Shown: positions 1-8,600, counted from the first letter of the stretch. The stretch is 64,000 nucleotides of DNA from Pseudomonas sp. Irchel 3E13 (GCF_900187455.1 NZ_FYDX01000017.1:79046-143045), one strand, 5' to 3'. Translations and numbers: made by a program. The notes: generated by a model not told the origin, from the letters alone.

Positions 1-42
1 GCCGACAAGCTCGATCTTCTTGTAGGTGTGGTGATCGGACAT
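1..42 (-). CDS. Dodecin family protein, N-terminal fragment
   Basis: Only the first 14 codons are in the window, reading MSDHHTYKKIELVG, which is the typical start of Pseudomonas dodecins (small flavin-binding proteins of about 70 residues that form dodecamers). The start is an ATG preceded on the minus strand by an AAGGAGA ribosome binding site at good spacing. The rest of the gene lies left of the window. The assignment rests on a short stretch, so it is likely but not certain. Confidence 0.7.
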   Translation of the reverse strand, partial: MSDHHTYKKIELVG

Positions 43-195
43 CGCTGTTCTCCTTGAAGGTGTGCCGGTTGAGCCTAGCAGCGCCAGGGCGTTTTTCCTC
101 TGAGGGGCATTTGGACCGAAACGTTCGATCGCACTTTCCAGACACGTCGTAGTCGGAACCTACAACACCTCACTCAACGCTGAAGGAGAGTCACC

Positions 196-522
196 ATGGC
201 AACAAGTTCGCTACGCAAAGCCGCGCTGCAAAGCATGGAAGCGGAAATCGAAAGCCTGCTGAAATCGCTGGAAAGCCTGAAAGACGATGCCTCGGACGAA
301 TCGCGTAAGACCGTGAAGGCGCTGAAAAGCAACGCCGAGAACGCCCTGCGCCACTCGCGCAACCTGCTTGGTGATGCCTATGAAGAGGTGAAAACCAAGA
401 CCCGCGAAACCGGCCTCGCCACGCGCGACTATGCACAGCAACACCCCTGGACCACCGCCGGCGTTGCCGTTGGCGCGCTGGGTCTGCTGGCGGCCTACCT
501 GCTGTGCAGCAAACGCGACTAA
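196..522 (+). CDS. DUF883 family protein (ElaB/YqjD-like), membrane anchored
   Basis: A 108-residue protein of the DUF883 family, whose E. coli members ElaB, YqjD and YgaM are inner-membrane proteins that bind stationary-phase ribosomes. The first 75 residues are charged and helical, rich in Lys, Glu and Ser, and fit a long amphipathic helix. Residues about 84-103 form one hydrophobic segment with glycines (AGVAVGALGLLAAYLL), followed by a short basic tail. A GGAGAG site lies before the ATG. The last four bases overlap the end of the convergent trpI gene. The ribosome role is family knowledge and not visible here. Confidence 0.85.
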   Translation: MATSSLRKAALQSMEAEIESLLKSLESLKDDASDESRKTVKALKSNAENALRHSRNLLGDAYEEVKTKTRETGLATRDYAQQHPWTTAGVAVGALGLLAAYLLCSKRD

Positions 523-1412
523 ACCTGCCGCGCCAGTTCCGCGCGCAACCATCCCGCCAGTTGCTCGGCGCGCCCGTCCGCGGCGCGTCGAGGGACCCAC
601 AGTGCCAGTGACGCCTCGGTCTGGCTGAAGCCCCACGGCGCGGCCAGGCGTCCGGCGCGCAAATCGTCGGCCACCAGCGGTTGTGGCGCGATCGCCACAC
701 CAAGCCCGGCCACCGCCGCCTCCAGCAAGTAATACAAATGCTCGAAATCCTGCCCGTAACGCAGCGCTCGCGGGTCGATGCCCTGTTGCCGCGCCCAGTC
801 CGGCCAGGCCTGAGGCCGGGAGTTGGTCTGCAATACGGCTTCGTCGAGCAGCGCGCTGGCCGGTGCCTGGCGCAACCGTTCGAAACCGGCGAAATGCGGG
901 CTGAGCACCGGGCCGATGCATTCCCGGGCAAGCACATGAACCTGCATGTCCGCCGGCCACGGCGGCTCGGCGAAGACCAGCAGGGCATCCAGGCCGGGCC
1001 GGCGCGGATCGAGATCGCCTTCGCCGGCCGAGAGGTGCAGGCGCAGGTCGGGTAGGTCGGCCTTCAGCCGCCCCAGCCGCGGGATGAACCACCGCGCCAG
1101 CAGGCTGCCCGAGCAGCCGAGGACGAAGGGCGCATCGGCACCGCTCTGGCTCACCTCGGCGCAGACCGAACGCAACCGCTCGAACGCCTCGCCGCTGACC
1201 TCACGCAGGCGCACGCCAGCATCTGTGAGTTTGATGCCGCGCCCATCCTTGACGAACAGGCTCACGCCGAGATGGCTTTCCAGCGTCTTCAACTGCCGGC
1301 TGACCGCACCGTGAGTCACGTGCAGTTGCTCGGCGGCCTGGCTGACGCTGCCCAGGCGAGCGGTAACTTCGAAGGCCCGAAGGGCATTGAGCGGCGGCAG
1401 TTCCCTGGACAT
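519..1412 (-). CDS. trpI: LysR-type activator of trpBA, TrpI
   Basis: A 297-residue LysR-type regulator: N-terminal winged helix-turn-helix (residues about 5-65, with the usual LRAFEVTARLGSVSQAAEQLHVTHGAVSRQ pattern, abbreviated here) and a C-terminal substrate-binding-like domain. It is divergent from trpBA, the arrangement known for TrpI in P. aeruginosa and P. putida, where indoleglycerol phosphate is the inducer. The 110-base gap to trpB should hold its binding sites and both promoters. The family also includes GcvA-like proteins, but the position beside trpBA makes TrpI the best call. Confidence 0.92.
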   Translation of the reverse strand: MSRELPPLNALRAFEVTARLGSVSQAAEQLHVTHGAVSRQLKTLESHLGVSLFVKDGRGIKLTDAGVRLREVSGEAFERLRSVCAEVSQSGADAPFVLGCSGSLLARWFIPRLGRLKADLPDLRLHLSAGEGDLDPRRPGLDALLVFAEPPWPADMQVHVLARECIGPVLSPHFAGFERLRQAPASALLDEAVLQTNSRPQAWPDWARQQGIDPRALRYGQDFEHLYYLLEAAVAGLGVAIAPQPLVADDLRAGRLAAPWGFSQTEASLALWVPRRAADGRAEQLAGWLRAELARQV

Positions 1413-1522
1413 GACGTGTGAGTTTTCCTGACAGGTTGCGGCGATCTTATCGGTTTTCAGCGAGGCGTGTCGTGGTTAGAGTAGGCCCATTGTCAGCCCA
1501 CCCTTCTTCCTGGAGCGACCCC
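1413..1522. promoter_or_regulatory. trpI-trpB divergent control region
   Basis: This short gap separates the divergent trpI and trpB genes. In related pseudomonads TrpI binds here to activate trpBA and repress itself. I see a possible trpB -10 element (TAGAGT, near 1477) but no convincing -35, as expected for an activated promoter. The trpB ribosome binding site is TGGAG, about eight bases before the ATG. Exact TrpI sites are not resolved by eye. Confidence 0.5.
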
Positions 1523-2749
1523 ATGACCCAGAGCAACCTTCGCAGCGGCCCCGATGCCAACGGCCTGTTTGGCGCCTTTGGCGGCCGCTACGTCGCCGAA
1601 ACCCTGATGCCGCTGGTGCTCGACCTGGCCCGCGAATACGAAGCGGCCAAGGCCGACCCGGAATTCCTCGAACAACTGGCGTACTTCCAGCGCGACTACA
1701 TCGGCCGTCCGAACCCGCTGTACTTCGCCGAGCGCCTGACCGAACACTGCGGCGGCGCGAAGATCTTCTTCAAGCGTGAAGAGCTCAACCACACCGGTGC
1801 GCACAAGGTGAACAACTGCATCGGCCAGGTGCTGCTGGCCAAGCGCATGGGCAAGAAACGCCTGATCGCCGAAACCGGCGCCGGCATGCACGGCGTGGCC
1901 ACCGCCACCGTCGCCGCGCGCTTTGGCCTGCCTTGCGTGATCTACATGGGCGCCACCGACATCGAGCGCCAGCAAGCCAACGTGTTCCGCATGAAGCTGC
2001 TGGGCGCCGAAATCGTCCCGGTCACTGCCGGCACCGGCACCCTGAAAGACGCCATGAACGAGGCGCTGCGTGACTGGGTCACCAACGTCGACGACACCTT
2101 CTACCTGATCGGCACCGTGGCCGGCCCGCACCCGTACCCGGCGATGGTCCGCGACTTCCAGTCGATCATCGGCAAGGAAACCCGCGCCCAGTTGCAAGAG
2201 AAGGAAGGTCGCCTGCCCGACAGCCTGGTCGCCTGCGTCGGCGGCGGCTCCAACGCCATGGGCCTGTTCCACGATTTCCTCGATGACAGCAGCGTGCAGA
2301 TCATCGGCGTCGAAGCCGGCGGTCACGGCGTCGACACCGACAAGCACGCCGCCAGCCTCAACGGTGGCGTTCCGGGCGTACTGCACGGCAACCGCACCTA
2401 CCTGCTGCAGGACGAAGACGGCCAGATCACCGACGCCCACTCGATTTCCGCCGGCCTCGATTACCCCGGCATCGGCCCGGAACACGCCTGGTTGCATGAG
2501 ATCAAGCGCGTCGAGTACGTCAGCATCACCGACGACGAAGCCCTGGCCGCGTTCCACACCACCTGCCGCCTGGAAGGCATCATCCCGGCGCTGGAAACCT
2601 CCCACGCGCTGGCCGAAGCCATCAAGCGCGCGCCGACCCTGCCCAAGGATCACCTGATGGTGGTGTGCCTGTCCGGGCGCGGCGACAAAGACATGCAAAC
2701 CGTAATGAGCCATATGGCCGCGACCCAAGCGCAGGAGAAGCAGGCATGA
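1523..2749 (+). CDS. trpB: Tryptophan synthase beta subunit
   Basis: TrpB condenses indole with L-serine to tryptophan using pyridoxal phosphate, as part of the alpha2beta2 synthase. The 408-residue length is normal. The PLP lysine lies in ELNHTGAHKVNN, the phosphate-binding glycine run in VGGGSNAMG, and the C-terminal LSGRGDKD motif is present. The open frame continues upstream, but the ATG at 1523 has a TGGAG site and matches the start of known Pseudomonas TrpB. The stop overlaps the trpA start by four bases (ATGA), which suggests translational coupling. Confidence 0.98.
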   Translation: MTQSNLRSGPDANGLFGAFGGRYVAETLMPLVLDLAREYEAAKADPEFLEQLAYFQRDYIGRPNPLYFAERLTEHCGGAKIFFKREELNHTGAHKVNNCIGQVLLAKRMGKKRLIAETGAGMHGVATATVAARFGLPCVIYMGATDIERQQANVFRMKLLGAEIVPVTAGTGTLKDAMNEALRDWVTNVDDTFYLIGTVAGPHPYPAMVRDFQSIIGKETRAQLQEKEGRLPDSLVACVGGGSNAMGLFHDFLDDSSVQIIGVEAGGHGVDTDKHAASLNGGVPGVLHGNRTYLLQDEDGQITDAHSISAGLDYPGIGPEHAWLHEIKRVEYVSITDDEALAAFHTTCRLEGIIPALETSHALAEAIKRAPTLPKDHLMVVCLSGRGDKDMQTVMSHMAATQAQEKQA

Positions 2750-3558
2750 GCCGTCTTGAACAACGTTTTTCCGAGCTGAAGCAAGAAGGCCGCGCCGCCC
2801 TGGTGACCTTCGTCACCGCTGGCGACCCGGGTTACGACGCTTCGCTGGCGATCCTCAAGGGCCTGCCGGCGGCGGGTGCGGACGTGATCGAACTGGGCAT
2901 GCCGTTCACCGACCCAATGGCCGACGGTGTCGCCATCCAGCTGGCGACCCTGCGCGCCCTGGACGCTGGCCAGACCCTGGCCAAGACCCTGCAAATGGTT
3001 CGTGAATTCCGCGTTGACGACCAGACCACCCCGATCGTGCTGATGGGTTACTACAATCCGATCCACCGCTTTGGCGTCGAGGCGTTCGTCGCCCAGGCCA
3101 ACGAAGCGGGCGTCGACGGCCTGATCATCGTCGACCTGCCGCCTGAGCACGACGCCGAACTGGCGGCCCCGGCCCAGGCCGCGGGCATCGACTTCATCCG
3201 CCTGACCACCCCGACCACCGACGACGCGCGCCTGCCGCGCGTGCTGGAGCGCAGTTCGGGCTTCGTCTACTACGTCTCGGTGGCGGGTGTGACCGGTGCG
3301 GGCTCGGCGACTACTGAACACGTCACCGAAGCCATTGCCCGCCTGCGTCGGCATACCCCGTTGCCGATCAGCGTTGGCTTTGGTATCCGCACGCCGGAGC
3401 AGGCCGCGGCGATTGCACGGCTGGCAGACGGTGTGGTCGTGGGTTCGGCGCTTGTGGATAAAATCGCCACCGCCGCCAGCCCGGAGCAGGCTGTGGATAA
3501 TGTGCTGGCGCTGTGCTCGGCACTGGCCGAAGGTGTGCGGGCCGCGCGCAAGGCGTGA
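2746..3558 (+). CDS. trpA: Tryptophan synthase alpha subunit
   Basis: TrpA cleaves indoleglycerol phosphate to indole and glyceraldehyde-3-phosphate, passing indole to TrpB. The 270-residue TIM barrel shows the catalytic glutamate in IELGMPFTDPMADG and the aspartate in GLIIVDLPPEH, followed by the late phosphate-binding segments VSVGFGIRTPEQA and VVVGSALVDK. The start was set at the ATG overlapping the trpB stop. Two 9-base sequences identical to the DnaA-box consensus (TGTGGATAA at 3453 and 3492) lie inside the 3' end of the gene. Confidence 0.98.
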   Translation: MSRLEQRFSELKQEGRAALVTFVTAGDPGYDASLAILKGLPAAGADVIELGMPFTDPMADGVAIQLATLRALDAGQTLAKTLQMVREFRVDDQTTPIVLMGYYNPIHRFGVEAFVAQANEAGVDGLIIVDLPPEHDAELAAPAQAAGIDFIRLTTPTTDDARLPRVLERSSGFVYYVSVAGVTGAGSATTEHVTEAIARLRRHTPLPISVGFGIRTPEQAAAIARLADGVVVGSALVDKIATAASPEQAVDNVLALCSALAEGVRAARKA

Positions 3559-3610
3559 TCCGCAATGGGGACGGTTCAGCGTCCCGACACGCTCGCTCCT
3601 GCAGTCCAGC

Positions 3611-3632
3611 GTAGGAGCGAGCTTGCTCGCGA
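3611..3632 (+). repeat. REP-type intergenic repeat
   Basis: A single copy of the imperfect palindrome GTAGGAGCGAGCTTGCTCGC plus GA, lying between the convergent trpA and the small dioxygenase gene. The same core occurs near 5973, 6014, 9656, 9699 and 16207. It matches the abundant REP family of P. fluorescens-group genomes and can form a hairpin at the end of the trpA transcript. Confidence 0.85.
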
Positions 3633-3656
3633 GAGGCCGCGTTGCGGCCCCAGACA

Positions 3657-3986
3657 TCACTCAAAAATCGAAAGATCCAGCGGCCTGACCGCCCCCATCC
3701 AGATCGCATGATCCCGGTGGTCCGCCAGCTCATCCCCGGTCAGCGGATGCAGAAACACCACCAGCCCCTGGCGATACAGCGCCAGCCACGGCAACACCAC
3801 CCCGACCACCTCCGGCCCGAAGGCCAACTGGCAGCTCCAATCCGGATGCGGCCCCACCAATTTGCGGTGCATGCGCCCCATGGTCACCGGAAACAGCGCC
3901 GACGCCTCTTCGCATAACAAACGCGCCTGCTCGAACGTGCTGGCGTCGTAATACACGTGGGCGTGATACCCCTTGATCCTTTGCAC
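3657..3986 (-). CDS. DOPA 4,5-dioxygenase family protein
   Basis: A 109-residue protein of the DOPA 4,5-dioxygenase family (small extradiol-type aromatic-ring-cleaving enzymes). It begins QRIKGYHAHVYYD, carrying the paired histidines of the family, and contains GPHPDWSCQLAF and a late HPLTGDELADHRDHAIWMG segment, which supply further histidines for a metal site. I chose the GTG at 3986 because AAGGAG lies five bases before it; the open frame extends upstream to 4019 without a ribosome binding site. The physiological substrate cannot be told from the sequence. Confidence 0.8.
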   Translation of the reverse strand: MQRIKGYHAHVYYDASTFEQARLLCEEASALFPVTMGRMHRKLVGPHPDWSCQLAFGPEVVGVVLPWLALYRQGLVVFLHPLTGDELADHRDHAIWMGAVRPLDLSIFE

Positions 3987-4346
3987 ACTGACTCCTTGGA
4001 AAACTGGTCTGCCCGGCACTATACCGGCTGCCGGGATGGCTCTTCACCCAACCATTCGACGAATCGTTCCGCCCGCGTACCGAGCGGGTTACACCAAGGA
4101 CGTACTACGTACCATCCAAAAGCAGAACGAATTGATCCTTCAAGCGGCCGGCAAAGCAGGCCCGGCTCAAGAACGGCAGCCACCAAAACCGCGAAACAAC
4201 GGCAACACCATCGTCCAGCACCGAAACCTCACGTGTACCTGCTCGTACAGCAGTACACAGGCCTCGGTCAGCGCCGGCATCGCCCGCTTGCACCTGCGCG
4301 CCGGACACCGCACCCTGAACGGCCTTCACCGGTATAGAGCGACCCC
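3987..4346. other. 360-base gap without a recognisable gene
   Basis: This region separates the minus-strand dioxygenase gene from the plus-strand SulP gene, so it must hold two divergent promoters. Open frames cross it (for example plus-strand codons from 4036 onward), but their composition looks random, they lack ribosome binding sites and they run into sulP out of frame. I see no clear promoter, repeat or RNA structure. Confidence 0.5.
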
Positions 4347-5918
4347 ATGGCCTGGCCCGATCGCCACAGACTCCTGCCCTTTCTGCGCTGGCTGCCGCAG
4401 CAGAACCGCGCCAGCGTGCGCCGCGACCTGCTGGTGGGCCTGAGTGGGGCGATTCTGGCGCTGCCGCAGTCCATCGCCTACGCCCTGATCGCCGGCCTGC
4501 CCGCCGAATACGGACTCTATGCCGCCATCGTGCCGGTGCTGATCGCCTGCCTCTGGGGCTCGTCGTGGCACCTGATCTGCGGGCCGACCGCCGCCATCTC
4601 CATCGTCCTCTACGCCAGCGTCAGCCCCATGGCGGTGGCCGGCAGCGCGGACTACATCACCCTGATCCTGTTGCTGACCTTCCTCGCCGGCGTGTTCCAG
4701 TGGTTGATGGGCATGCTGCGCTTCGGCGCGCTGGTGAACTTCGTTTCCCATTCGGTGGTGATCGGCTTCACCCTCGGCGCCGCCGTGGTCATCGCCCTCG
4801 GCCAGTTGCCGAGCCTGATGGGGCTCGACCTGGACAGCCAGACCACCGCACTGAGAACCCTGGAAAGTCTGCTGGAGCACGTCGGCGAGATCGACGTGCC
4901 GTCGCTGCTGCTGGGATTGGGCACGTTGCTGATCGGCATGCTGATCAAACTGACCCGGCCGCGCTGGCCCAGCCTGTTGATAAGTCTGGTCGGGGCGAGC
5001 CTGCTGGCGGTGCTGTGGCCGGCGATGTTCGGGCATGTCGCCCGGGTGCCGGCGTTTATCGGCCAACTGCCGCCGCTGAGCCCGCTGCCGTTGCTCGACC
5101 TCGAACTGATCCTGCGCTTGCTGCCCGGCGCAGTGGCGGTGGGCATGCTTGGCCTGGTCACCAGCCTGTCCATCGCCCGCTCGCTGTCGATTCGCTCGGA
5201 ACAGTTGATCGACGCCAACCAGGAAATCCGCGCCCAGGGCCTGTCCAACATGATCGGCGCGTGGTGCTCGGGTTACCTCTCGTCCGGCTCGTTCACCCGC
5301 TCCGGGCTGAACTACGATGCCGGTGCCCGCTCGCCGCTGGCCGGGATCTTTTCCGCGCTGTGGGTGGGATTGTTCGCCGTAGCCGGTGCACAACTGATCG
5401 CGCACATCCCGATCCCGGCGATGGCCGGGAGCATCCTGCTGATCTGCTGGGGGCTGGTGGATCACCGCGCGATCCGCGCGCTGTACCGGGTCAGCCGGCC
5501 GGAGTTTCTGGTGATGCTCCTGACCTTCGTCGCCACCTTGCTGCTGGAATTGCAGACGGCGATCTACGCCGGGGTGCTGGCGTCGCTGTTCTTCTACCTC
5601 AAGCGCACCTCGCAGCCGCGGGTGCAGCAGAGCCGGGAAGGCGAGGCGGATGTGTTGCGGGTGGGTGGTTCGATCTTCTTTGGCGCCAGCCACTACCTGC
5701 AGGTGCGGCTGCAGCGCTGCCAGGCGGCCGAGGTGGTGATCGATGCGCGGCAGATCAACTTCATCGACTATTCCGGGGTCGAGATGCTGCATCAGGAAGC
5801 GCGGCGCTTGCGGCGACAGGACCGCAGCCTGACCTTGCGTCGGGCGCGGCCACAGGTGGTTGAAGAGTTGCAGAAGCTGGAAGGGGTGGAGCGGTGTCCG
5901 ATTCGGTTTGAAGACTGA
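4347..5918 (+). CDS. SulP family anion transporter with STAS domain
   Basis: A 523-residue SulP/SLC26-type inner-membrane transporter. The first 430 residues hold a series of hydrophobic segments, including the family's PQSIAYALIAGLPAEYGLYAA signature near residue 45 and the GCSGYLSS/GSFTRSGLNYDAGARSP-like stretch around 305-330. The C-terminal part (about 430-523) is a cytoplasmic STAS domain with VVIDARQINFIDYSGVEML. SulP proteins carry sulfate, bicarbonate or dicarboxylates; no neighbour such as a carbonic anhydrase indicates which. Sulfate is the conventional label but is not proven. Confidence 0.9.
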   Translation: MAWPDRHRLLPFLRWLPQQNRASVRRDLLVGLSGAILALPQSIAYALIAGLPAEYGLYAAIVPVLIACLWGSSWHLICGPTAAISIVLYASVSPMAVAGSADYITLILLLTFLAGVFQWLMGMLRFGALVNFVSHSVVIGFTLGAAVVIALGQLPSLMGLDLDSQTTALRTLESLLEHVGEIDVPSLLLGLGTLLIGMLIKLTRPRWPSLLISLVGASLLAVLWPAMFGHVARVPAFIGQLPPLSPLPLLDLELILRLLPGAVAVGMLGLVTSLSIARSLSIRSEQLIDANQEIRAQGLSNMIGAWCSGYLSSGSFTRSGLNYDAGARSPLAGIFSALWVGLFAVAGAQLIAHIPIPAMAGSILLICWGLVDHRAIRALYRVSRPEFLVMLLTFVATLLLELQTAIYAGVLASLFFYLKRTSQPRVQQSREGEADVLRVGGSIFFGASHYLQVRLQRCQAAEVVIDARQINFIDYSGVEMLHQEARRLRRQDRSLTLRRARPQVVEELQKLEGVERCPIRFED

Positions 5919-5972
5919 AGCCTGCTCGGGTGGCTGCCATGTGCATGTCGATGGTTCTCAGTGCCCTTCGCA

Positions 5973-6035
5973 TCGCGAGCAAGCTCGCTCCTACAATGGC
6001 TTGCCCAAACCCCTGTAGGAGCGCGCTTGCTCGCG
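5973..6035. repeat. Inverted pair of REP repeats
   Basis: Two copies of the REP core in opposite orientation (5973-5994 minus, 6014-6035 plus) separated by 19 bases. The second has one C in place of A (GCGCGC). Paired head-to-head copies are the usual mobile form of this repeat. It follows the sulP stop and may act as its transcription end. Confidence 0.85.
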
Positions 6036-6179
6036 ATGGGGCTGTGAAAACGGTTCCTGTTGGTGTCGCATATAGCTACGAACTTCACCAATCTCCGACT
6101 TTCTTGTAGGCAACTTCCCAAGCATACTGCCGCGCCTCATTAGCTGTTGCGCCCTGGTTAATCGCTGCCTAGTCTTCGG

Positions 6180-6368
6180 CGGTCGTTGAACATCGACGAT
6201 CGGCTTTGACAGGCCGCCCTTCAGGTCGCCACCGCTGTTATGGCAGCTGTGCGCGTGGGCACCTCATGGTGCGCCGGGTTTCCTGGACCGGTCTGTCAAC
6301 CCGCGTACAGCTACCACCATCTGTTTGACAGCAGGCAATGGCAGCTCCTTTCACCCAGGAGATTCGCC
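6180..6368 (+). promoter_or_regulatory. Structured leader upstream of the small gene at 6369
   Basis: The leader contains several potential pairings: GGCACC with GGTGCGCC at 6258-6275, GGGTT (6276-6280) with AACCC (6298-6302), and CTCCT (6345-6349) with AGGAG (6357-6361). The last pairing covers the ribosome binding site of the following gene. The block is long for such a small gene and non-coding by inspection. I recall similar leaders before other small genes of this type in Pseudomonas, but cannot search for them. A cis-acting RNA element is an inference. Confidence 0.45.
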
Positions 6369-6611
6369 ATGAAAAAGCTCGTTCCCGATCCACCCCCTAT
6401 CCTCAGTATCAAACCCGGCCTCACGCACGCCGATGCAATCAGCAAGGCCGCCGAGTACCTGGACCACGCGCTCGAAACCGTCAGCCAGTTGCCCGAGCAA
6501 GCCAAGCCCCGACATCAAGAAGCGCTGAGCAGTACGCAGGTCCACCTCAGGGTCACCAAGGCATTCCTGAATGTCGCGATGGCGAAATCAACGGTGAACA
6601 TGCCGATATAA
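6369..6611 (+). CDS. Small Pseudomonas-type protein (DUF3077/DUF6124-like)
   Basis: An 80-residue cytosolic protein starting MKKLVPDPPPILSIKPGL. The M-x-K-x-x-PDPP opening is typical of a group of short Pseudomonas proteins in the DUF3077 or DUF6124 class, usually about 70-110 residues and of unknown function. The rest is predicted helical, with no signal peptide, membrane segment or known motif. The ATG has an AGGAG site seven bases upstream, within a hairpin. A strong terminator follows 20 bases after the stop. Which DUF number applies is uncertain. Confidence 0.75.
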   Translation: MKKLVPDPPPILSIKPGLTHADAISKAAEYLDHALETVSQLPEQAKPRHQEALSSTQVHLRVTKAFLNVAMAKSTVNMPI

Positions 6612-6629
6612 CCCCGCCCCAAGCGCCAT

Positions 6630-6670
6630 AAAAAAACCGGCCGTTGAATTCACTCAACGGCCGGTTTTTT
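6630..6670. terminator. Bidirectional rho-independent terminator
   Basis: A 12-base GC-rich stem (CCGGCCGTTGA with TCAACGGCCGG) flanked by six A on the left and six T on the right, lying between the convergent small gene and aroE. It can end transcription from both sides. Confidence 0.93.
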
Positions 6671-6687
6671 CGATCTTCGCCCCGGGA

Positions 6688-7512
6688 CTATCCCCGCGCC
6701 AACTGCCGACGCAGCTCCGCCAGCACCGGCGCACTATCCGGCCGTACACCGCGCCAGATGAAGAACGCCTCCGCCGCCTGCTCGGCCAGCATGCCCAGAC
6801 CGTCCAGCACCTTGGCCGCGCCGTGTTCGGTGGCCCATTGGCAGAACGGGGTCGGCTCCTTGCCGTACATCATGTCGTAGCACACGGTCAGGCCCGGCTG
6901 GATCAGGCTCGGGTCGATCGGCGGCATTTCGCCGGCGAGGCTCGCCGAGGTGGCGTTGATGATGAGATCCACCGGCTCCTTGAGCCAACTGAAGCCGCTG
7001 GCCGCCACCGGACCGAGGTCGGCGAATTCGCGGGCCAGTTGCTCGGCCTTTTCCACGGTGCGGTTGGCGATCACCAACGACGCCGGGTTGTGCGCCAGCA
7101 GCGGCTCCAACACCCCGCGCACCGCGCCGCCGGCACCGAGCAGAAGGATGCGCTTGCCGGCCAGTTCCACGCCCGCGTTGACGGTGAGGTCACGCACCAG
7201 TCCGGCGCCGTCGGTGTTGTCGCCCAACAGGGTGCCGTCTTCCAGCTTGCTCAGGGTGTTCACCGCCCCGGCGCGCTGGGCGCGGGGGGTGAGGCGGTCG
7301 ACCAGGCGGAAGGCTTCTTCCTTGAACGGCACGGTGACGTTGGCGCCAAGGCCCTGTTTGAAGAAGCCCAGCGCGCACGCGGTGAAATCATCCAGCGGCG
7401 CCAGCAGGGTGTCGTATTCCAACGCCTGGCCAGTCTGGTCGGCAAACAGCCGGTGGATCAACGGCGACTTGCTGTGGCCGATCGGATTGCCGAATACAAC
7501 GTACTGGTCCAT
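6688..7512 (-). CDS. aroE: Shikimate dehydrogenase (NADP)
   Basis: AroE reduces 3-dehydroshikimate to shikimate with NADPH in aromatic amino acid synthesis. The 274-residue protein has the substrate-binding NPIGHSKSP near residue 9, the catalytic lysine in NVTVPFKEEAF near 65, GDNTDGAG near 100 and the nucleotide-binding GAGGAVRGVL near 130. It lies 55 bases downstream of hemF on the same strand, which suggests co-transcription as in P. aeruginosa. Confidence 0.97.
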   Translation of the reverse strand: MDQYVVFGNPIGHSKSPLIHRLFADQTGQALEYDTLLAPLDDFTACALGFFKQGLGANVTVPFKEEAFRLVDRLTPRAQRAGAVNTLSKLEDGTLLGDNTDGAGLVRDLTVNAGVELAGKRILLLGAGGAVRGVLEPLLAHNPASLVIANRTVEKAEQLAREFADLGPVAASGFSWLKEPVDLIINATSASLAGEMPPIDPSLIQPGLTVCYDMMYGKEPTPFCQWATEHGAAKVLDGLGMLAEQAAEAFFIWRGVRPDSAPVLAELRRQLARG

Positions 7513-7567
7513 TCACGCGCTTCCTCAGTCAGGCCCGACGACCGGGCAACGGTTGTGCACAATGGGC

Positions 7568-8494
7568 TCAGTGCCCGGCCTTGTCCAGATTCAGCCAGTC
7601 GCGATCCTGCAGGAAGTACTCGGTCAGGCGAGCTTCGGCGCTGCCCGGCTCGGGCTTCCAGTCGTAGCCCCAACGCACTTGCGGCGGCAGTGACATGAGG
7701 ATCGACTCGGTACGCCCGCCCGACTGCAGGCCGAACAGGGTGCCGCGGTCGTAGACCAGGTTGAACTCGACGTAGCGGCCACGGCGGAATTCCTGGAATT
7801 CGCGCTGTTCGGCGGTGTACGGCTCGGCCTTGCGGCGCTGGATGATCGGCAGGTACGCCTCGACGTAGGCATCGCCGATGGCGCGCATGAAGGCGAAGCT
7901 GGTGTCGAAGTCCCATTCGTTCAGGTCGTCGAAGAACAGGCCGCCGATGCCGCGCGGCTCGCCGCGGTGCTTGAGGTGGAAATAGCGGTCGCACCAGGCT
8001 TTGTAGCGCGGGTAGACGTCGGCACCGAACGGCGCGCAGGCCTGCTCGGCCACGCGGTGCCAGTGAATGCAGTCTTCTTCGTTGCCGTAGTACGGGGTCA
8101 GGTCGAAACCGCCGCCGAACCACCAGACCGCTTCTTCGCCTTCTTTCTCGGCGATGAAGAAGCGCACGTTGGCGTGGGACGTCGGCACATGCGGGTTGTG
8201 CGGGTGGATCACCAGCGACACGCCGAGGGCTTCGAAGCCACGGCCCGCCAGTTCAGGGCGGTGGGCGCTGGCCGAGGGCGGCAGGCCGCTGCCGAAGACG
8301 TGGGAGAAGTTGACGCCGCCTTTCTCGATGACCTTGCCGTCGCCGATCACCCGGGTGCGTCCGCCACCGCCGGCCTCACGGGTCCAGGCATCCTCGACGA
8401 AGCGGGCGCCGCCGTCTTCGGTTTCCAGAGCGGCGCAAATCCGGTCTTGCAGGTCCAGCAGGTAGGCTTTCACGGCCTCGGTGCGGCTAGTCAT
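7568..8494 (-). CDS. hemF: Oxygen-dependent coproporphyrinogen III oxidase
   Basis: HemF converts coproporphyrinogen III to protoporphyrinogen IX using oxygen in haem synthesis. The 308-residue protein contains the family motifs GGVNFSHVFG, HPHNPHVPTSHANVRFF, GGGFDLTPYY and EFNLVYDRGTLFGLQSGGR-type segments. I placed the start at the ATG at 8494, which has AAGGTGA upstream; longer in-frame starts lack a site. An ANR/DNR-like box lies about 93 bases upstream, which agrees with known oxygen regulation of hemF in P. aeruginosa. Confidence 0.97.
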   Translation of the reverse strand: MTSRTEAVKAYLLDLQDRICAALETEDGGARFVEDAWTREAGGGGRTRVIGDGKVIEKGGVNFSHVFGSGLPPSASAHRPELAGRGFEALGVSLVIHPHNPHVPTSHANVRFFIAEKEGEEAVWWFGGGFDLTPYYGNEEDCIHWHRVAEQACAPFGADVYPRYKAWCDRYFHLKHRGEPRGIGGLFFDDLNEWDFDTSFAFMRAIGDAYVEAYLPIIQRRKAEPYTAEQREFQEFRRGRYVEFNLVYDRGTLFGLQSGGRTESILMSLPPQVRWGYDWKPEPGSAEARLTEYFLQDRDWLNLDKAGH

Positions 8495-8586
8495 CGGGTC
8501 ACCTTGAAGCGGGCATGGGCCGGCCCAGGCGGCACCGGCGGAAAAATTCGGCGCACAGCATACCACCGTGCATGTGCCCTCCGTAG

Positions 8587-8600
8587 TTGACGGCGATCAA
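8587..8600. promoter_or_regulatory. Candidate ANR/DNR (FNR-type) box between hemF and qor
   Basis: The sequence TTGACGGCGATCAA matches the FNR-family consensus TTGAT-N4-ATCAA at nine of ten fixed bases. It lies in the 154-base divergent gap between hemF and qor, about 93 bases upstream of the hemF start. In P. aeruginosa hemF is under dual ANR/DNR control, so the position makes sense. Binding is inferred only. Confidence 0.5.

Noticed and set aside
4036..4443. Plus-strand frame between the dioxygenase and sulP genes
   Set aside because: No ribosome binding site, no motif, overlaps the sulP start in another frame; composition looks non-coding.
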